NCBI GenBank assembly: GCA_932294295.1
Contig: OW028582.1
Location: forward strand, 36,249,204-36,313,203
DNA length: 64,000 nucleotides
From: Alitta virens
Lineage: Eukaryota > Annelida > Polychaeta > Phyllodocida > Nereididae
Direction: 5' to 3'
The notes beneath the pieces are model-generated. The model saw only the letters and a program-made list of their open reading frames with translations, made no database searches and was not told the origin of the DNA. The first letter of the stretch is position 1; every line of letters starts with the position of its first letter. This document shows positions 59,801 through 64,000 of the stretch, in pieces. Position numbers and translations under genes: made by a program.

Positions 59801-62800
59801 TTACACATGTGTTGGGATGTCTGACTCCGATGGTTGAAACTGGATGATGACAACGATGTAAGTGATGATGAAGCCCAACACCTGGAAATAGACACAGGAT
59901 GGAGATCCACAGACTTTTGAACAATTACTAGTTATAAATAAAAATGAAAGAAGCAATTGAAATTGCAAGTTTCTATAGTGCACAATATGTATATGAAAAA
60001 TCCATGGCTTTCATGGGGTAAACTGTAACATGGTGTAGACTCCAAAAGACTTATCATCTCATCAATATGTCTGTCTCTGGTAGCTGGTCATATATGCAGA
60101 CTAAGCTTCAGACCCAGTAGCACTGAGACAGACATGGAGACATAGAGAGATATAATTAAAACTTAACCTCAAAATGGGTGTCTATATCTTATAAACCTAT
60201 ATATTTGTTTTTTTAAAGACAATTTTCACATCTAGCAATTAGTAAAGTCTTTTTTATGTATTGTATATTTGCTGTACATCTGCATCACTTACGCCTGCTG
60301 CACCCGATCGGTCCAGATTCAAGAATCCCATTGCAGAAACTCCCGAAAATGTTTCAACCTTCTTGATGAACAGGTACACCTGAAATAATTAATCATGAAT
60401 TCCCAAAATATCTATTAATCTATCTATCAATCTATATATTTGTCTAGCTGTTCTGTCTGTCTTGCTGTCTGTTTGTCTGTCTGTTTATCTATTTATCGAT
60501 CTATCTATCTATAGTTTCATTAAAATGAATGTCCACATGTTTCTGGTTTCTCTCTTTAACCGCAGGAGTTTGCTGGCAACAGTGGGGGTTGGAGCTCAGT
60601 GGAGCACACTTGGCTTCCAACCACTGGGTCCCTGGTTCAATTCCCATCTAGCCTAAGTTGGATGGCTGTTTCATCCTTCATCCCATTGCCATGGTCCCTG
60701 CCTGTCCTAATTAGCCCATCAGGTGCAGAAATACAGGCCTTATCCACCTACCAACCCTTGGTGGCAACAGTAATACATTTGAGTTGTGAAATGATAAATT
60801 ATAATAAACTTATTTGTATAGTGGCTACTTCAGAAAAGATTTTTGCTCACCAGCGCTTGGATTGCAAATGTTTTTTTTTTTTTAGGCAGTTCTAAGTAGA
60901 TGAGTTTTAATTTCTTCTTAACGCCATCACAGATGAAGATTCACTTGCTATCTTCAGGTAATCTGTTCAAGAGGTGAGGAGCACTCACTGAGAAAGCAGA
61001 TGCCCCAAATTGTTTACTAGACTGAGGTTTGAGGAGCAAGTAATTGTCATTGCTTCCAAAATGTATTGCATGCTGAGGCTGTTTCCTCAAGAGCTTTGTC
61101 AATGATATGTATGGTGGTGCCTCATTGTGTTCTGTGCTCATCTCAAGTGGCAGTGTGCGTTAATTGGCCTACAGCTGTGTGAGCTGTCACTAGAGATGGG
61201 AAAGCAATTATAAGTATGGAATCCCATTAAAATAACGATATTATAAAAAATTTGGTTAGTTGTTAAAAAACAAAATGGAATATACACAGTCAAAATTGAT
61301 TTTACAGGAATACAAAGTAACGTCTTGGTTTTCATATCGTTGGGAAAATTTGGTTGTTTACAGATTGCACACTGTGTAAATCAGGATTATCCATAGATGA
61401 GTTACTCTCATGACGTATTCTTGCGTGCAACTTTCCTGCAGTCTAACAGTAAGCTAAAGAGCTAAAGAGCAGCTGCCCACCAGCCAAGTGCTAGTAGGCG
61501 AGGTAGTTCTGTACCCCTGGATCGTAATACTATAATAGGATACACATGTGTATTACCTGGTAAAAGGTCTGTTCAGAAAAAGACTTCACATTCGCATTGG
61601 TCAGCATGTCCAGTGGTTTCTTGCCCTGAAAAATGTCAAGGAAAGAAATTGAGTCAACACATGTCACAACCAATGACACTTACCACCAAATTAGCTGACC
61701 TGGCAGGGTATGTATTAGTTTATTTGGCGATTACCAATCATGTCGCTTTGTCAAATTGCCTGACTGACATTTGGAGTACAAGTCAGAATGTGCAAAAACA
61801 GAAACGTCCACACCCAAAATGTCCAATAAACATCCAAAATGTACAATTTTATTTTTACACATAGGTAATTGCTCTAATAGTAGGAATACAGTGGTGGGGC
61901 TACAGGTGTTAGTAGGCTAGGCTATTAAAACAATAGTGGATGGTGAGGAGTCAACATAGAGGCTTTGTGGGATGAGGACAAATTATATCAGTCGAGGCCA
62001 ATACAATTTTTCCTCACCCCACAAAACTCTATGATGGACGATGCACCATCCACCATTTTATGTTCTCTTGTCAGTGACTGAAATCTACTCATAAAATCAA
62101 TACACTTTAAATCTGTGTGAGCTGAATGCAGAAAAAGCGCCGTTTCAGTTACAACTTGTATAACAGATTGGGGACATGTGTGGTTTTTTCTATTGATACT
62201 GATCATATGGAACTTTAAATTTTCTATTAATACTTTTTGTACAGAACTTTAAATTTTCTAGTAATACTGATCATACGGACTTTAAATTTCTATTAATACT
62301 GATCATATGGAATTTAAAATTTTTCTATTAATACTGATCATACAAACTTTAAATTTCTATTAATACTGATCATATGGAATTTAAAATGTTTCTATTAATA
62401 CTGATCATACAAACTTTAAATTTTCTATTAATACTGATCATATGGAACTTTAAATTTTCTATTAATATTGATTGTACGGAACTTTAAATTTTCTATTAAA
62501 ACTGATCGTATGGAACTTTAAATTTTCAACAAACGAAACAAGGACGTTCGCGACATCGCTCATGACGTTCCTACTTCCAAATAAGGACAAAATGTGTACG
62601 GCCGATTAAATGCTGGCGTGATGTTGTAATTTATTGAGAATAACTTTGTCATTCTGATTGGCTGACAGAAGCTGACAGAAGCTGACAGAAGCATATATCT
62701 GAGAACATATTGTATGCTTTCTTTAATGGCTTGTCAAATTGAACCTAGACAAAGCAAGACAACTTCTGCTATATGATGCTACCTGCCACTAAACTGAACT

Positions 62801-64000
62801 GTCTGGCTATAACTGGCTACTCAAAACCAGAAGTGGCTGGCTTTAGATACAGCCAAGAATAGGTCACTACAGCTGTCTAGAGCTGACTATATTTTATGAA
62901 ACCACAGGCGTGGTTGCCATCTTGACAGCACTTCCTTGCCTGTTTGCTGGGAATGTTTAATTCTCATCTCTAGTGGCAGCTAATTTGCATATTTCACCAT
63001 CTACACACACGATGGTGCTTCCTGGTTGGCCAATATCTACCACTGTGTGCTGTCAGCTTCAAGCATATTAAGTAACCACATTATGATTATGTCAATACAG
63101 AAGGGATTAATCTTGTTGCTAAAATGAAGGTTATGAATGTTAGGCAATGAAGAGATTATTTAATGGCACTGTTAATGTTTAAAAGCATTCACGGTTTAGC
63201 ACCTGACCATCCGTGCAATGAGATAATTATGCCTGGAGAAGTTTCAGAAAGGTTGACTAGACATGTTAATGAAAATGATGTTATGATTCCATATGTTAAT
63301 ATTAATGTAACTAAAGCTTCATTTGGTTATCAGGGTCCAAAACTATGGAATAATTTGCCTAATTACAAGAAAGAGTGCACAGTAATTGGTGATTTTAAAG
63401 AAAGGCTAAAATGTATTTATTATCACTGTTATTAGACAAATGCTTTTATTCTGGATGTTTTATTGATGATTGTATCCTTGTTTGTATATTTGTTTATATT
63501 GTATTTTAATTCTGTAGGGCCCTGTTTCAAAACAGACAGTAGTCTGACACATGTTACCCTGTTAAAATATATTTAAATAAATTGTAAGGCAAGTTCTTGC
63601 TGGTCAAGAGGGTTGATTGAAGAGGTGAAGGAAAGGAGGAGTCCACCCATGTTATACATTTACCCCATGGATTGGGTCTTTCACTTGCCTCCGCATAGAC
63701 CCTAAGCACAAGGGATGCCGAATTAACGTCTCATGCGATCGAAATCCAGCTGGGATGTTGCTCATGAAGAGTGCCCGGGCTGGGGATCGAACCCGAATAC
63801 CTGGCACTGCCAATTTAACGTCTCATCTGAACAACATCCAGCCAGGATGTTGCTGAATAAAGGGTGCTCCAATAAAAATTAACTAAAAATGATTTAGCAT
63901 CTTACCTGTTTGACCAAATAAGCCGGTGAAGCCAACAACACTAACAATGATAGAGTCATCACAGTGAGGGAAGGATACAGCGACTTCGGTGGTATGTAAC
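59801..64000 (-). CDS. Gustatory-receptor-like protein (Grl6), 5' part beyond window
   Basis: Minus strand, sister of Grl4. Visible exons: 64000-63906 (end of exon 2, ASPAYLVKQ, runs off the window), 61625-61557 (GKKPLDMLTNANVKSFSEQ), 60379-60293 (VETFSGVSAMGFLNLDR) and 59881-59801 (TYIVVIIQFQPSESDIPTHV, stop). All introns are phase 0 and GT-AG. The tail after QF is six codons shorter than in Grl4, through a different 3' end. Exon 1 is outside the window, so whether the gene is intact cannot be judged; nothing visible is broken. Intron 2 is enlarged by a minisatellite and a LINE end. Confidence 0.82.
60010..60140. repeat. Dispersed repeat with 'ccatgggtggag' core, partial, block II
   Basis: Counterpart of 42785-42905 in Grl6 intron 4. 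Confidence 0.55.
60410..60515. repeat. CTAT/CTGT microsatellite
   Basis: Short, degenerate counterpart of 43185-43458 beside Grl6 exon 4. Confidence 0.9.
60583..60775 (+). mobile_element. tRNA-derived SINE, copy 3 (uninterrupted)
   Basis: GGAGCTCAGTGGAGCACACT, TTCCAACCACTGGGTCCCTG, GGTTCAATTCCC, then the SINE body and the tail TTAGCCCATCAGGTGCAGAA. It serves as the empty-site reference for the MITE at 43543-43722. Confidence 0.82.
60795..61190 (-). mobile_element. LINE C-terminal scrap, block II
   Basis: Minus-strand frame 61141-60941 reads IHFGSNDNYLLLKPQSS and FGASAFSVSAPHLLNRLPED, the end of a CR1-like ORF2. Counterpart of 43900-44250. Confidence 0.65.
62195..62526. repeat. Minisatellite of about 33-36 bp units
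   Basis: About ten imperfect units of TTCTATTAATACTGATCATA followed by (T/C)GGAACTTTAAATT, alternating longer and shorter versions. It lies in Grl6 intron 2 and is absent from Grl4. Confidence 0.93.
63150..63600 (+). mobile_element. CR1/L2-like LINE 3' end in Grl6 intron 2
   Basis: The open frame reads MALLMFKSIHGLAPDH, ERLTRHVNENDVMIP, KASFGYQGPKLWNNLP and DFKERLKCIYYHCY, the C-terminus of a CR1/L2-type ORF2, followed by a short 3' UTR. It is absent at the matching point of Grl4 (near 45875), where GAAGGTTATGAATG continues differently. Confidence 0.78.
63625..63870. repeat. Dispersed repeat, longest copy
   Basis: Combines the CCCATGGATTGGGTCTTTCA core with CACTTGCCTCCGCATAGACC, GGGGATCGAACCCGAATACC and the AACGTCTCAT words, showing that the partial copies elsewhere are pieces of one family. 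Confidence 0.65.

Larger units (their letters stand above)
53636..64000. repeat. Block duplication II (Grl5 and Grl6)
   Basis: Second copy of the block at 37083-47119, extending beyond the window. Differences include an extra tandem duplicate at 57770-58700, a minisatellite at 62190-62525, an additional LINE end at 63160-63440, and the absence of the MITE that splits the SINE in block I. Confidence 0.85.

Overview
This is animal nuclear DNA. It has no operons. Genes are split by GT-AG introns, and the rest is AT-rich DNA crowded with non-LTR retrotransposons, tRNA-derived SINEs, MITEs and microsatellites. The host genes that can be read are divergent gustatory-receptor-like (Grl) proteins and the tail of a transglutaminase. 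That mix fits a marine invertebrate, perhaps an echinoderm, hemichordate or other non-insect animal. The species cannot be named from the sequence.

Left third (1-21.5 kb). A segment of at least 5.3 kb occurs twice, at 1-5348 and 13259-21451. Each copy carries the minus-strand remains of a CR1-like LINE, a 101-bp tandem array, a small hAT-like MITE, three small exons of an unidentified (possibly TPR-containing) minus-strand gene, and a non-autonomous DNA transposon. The 101-bp unit, read on the minus strand, is the reverse transcriptase segment around the PQGS motif of the LINE in which the array sits. The satellite was therefore born in place from a retrotransposon catalytic domain. Between the copies lies a full-length, apparently intact two-ORF LINE of the RNase-H-containing I group (7191-12601) with a 14-bp target site duplication. 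A 5'-truncated copy of the same family sits inside the second duplicate (19116-20402) with a 15-bp duplication, and the first duplicate preserves the empty site.

Middle (21.5-27 kb). No convincing host gene; microsatellites, a tRNA-derived SINE and a decayed CR1-like LINE.

Right (27-64 kb). A cluster of six Grl genes of the insect gustatory/odorant receptor superfamily. Grl1 is on the plus strand; Grl2, Grl3 (pseudogene), Grl4, Grl5 and Grl6 (cut by the window end) are on the minus strand. All show the same five-exon plan with intron phases 2-0-0-0. The last exon carries the seventh membrane segment with the diagnostic TYhhhhhQF motif. Grl3-Grl4 and Grl5-Grl6 are two copies of a block duplication of about 10 kb. 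Grl3 is broken: its start codon is deleted and a CGA codon has become TGA. Transglutaminase C-terminal exons and LINE fragments separate the two blocks. No single ORF covers a Grl gene, so the family can be missed without splicing the exons. The Grl proteins are expected to be seven-pass membrane chemoreceptor-like proteins; their ligands cannot be inferred.
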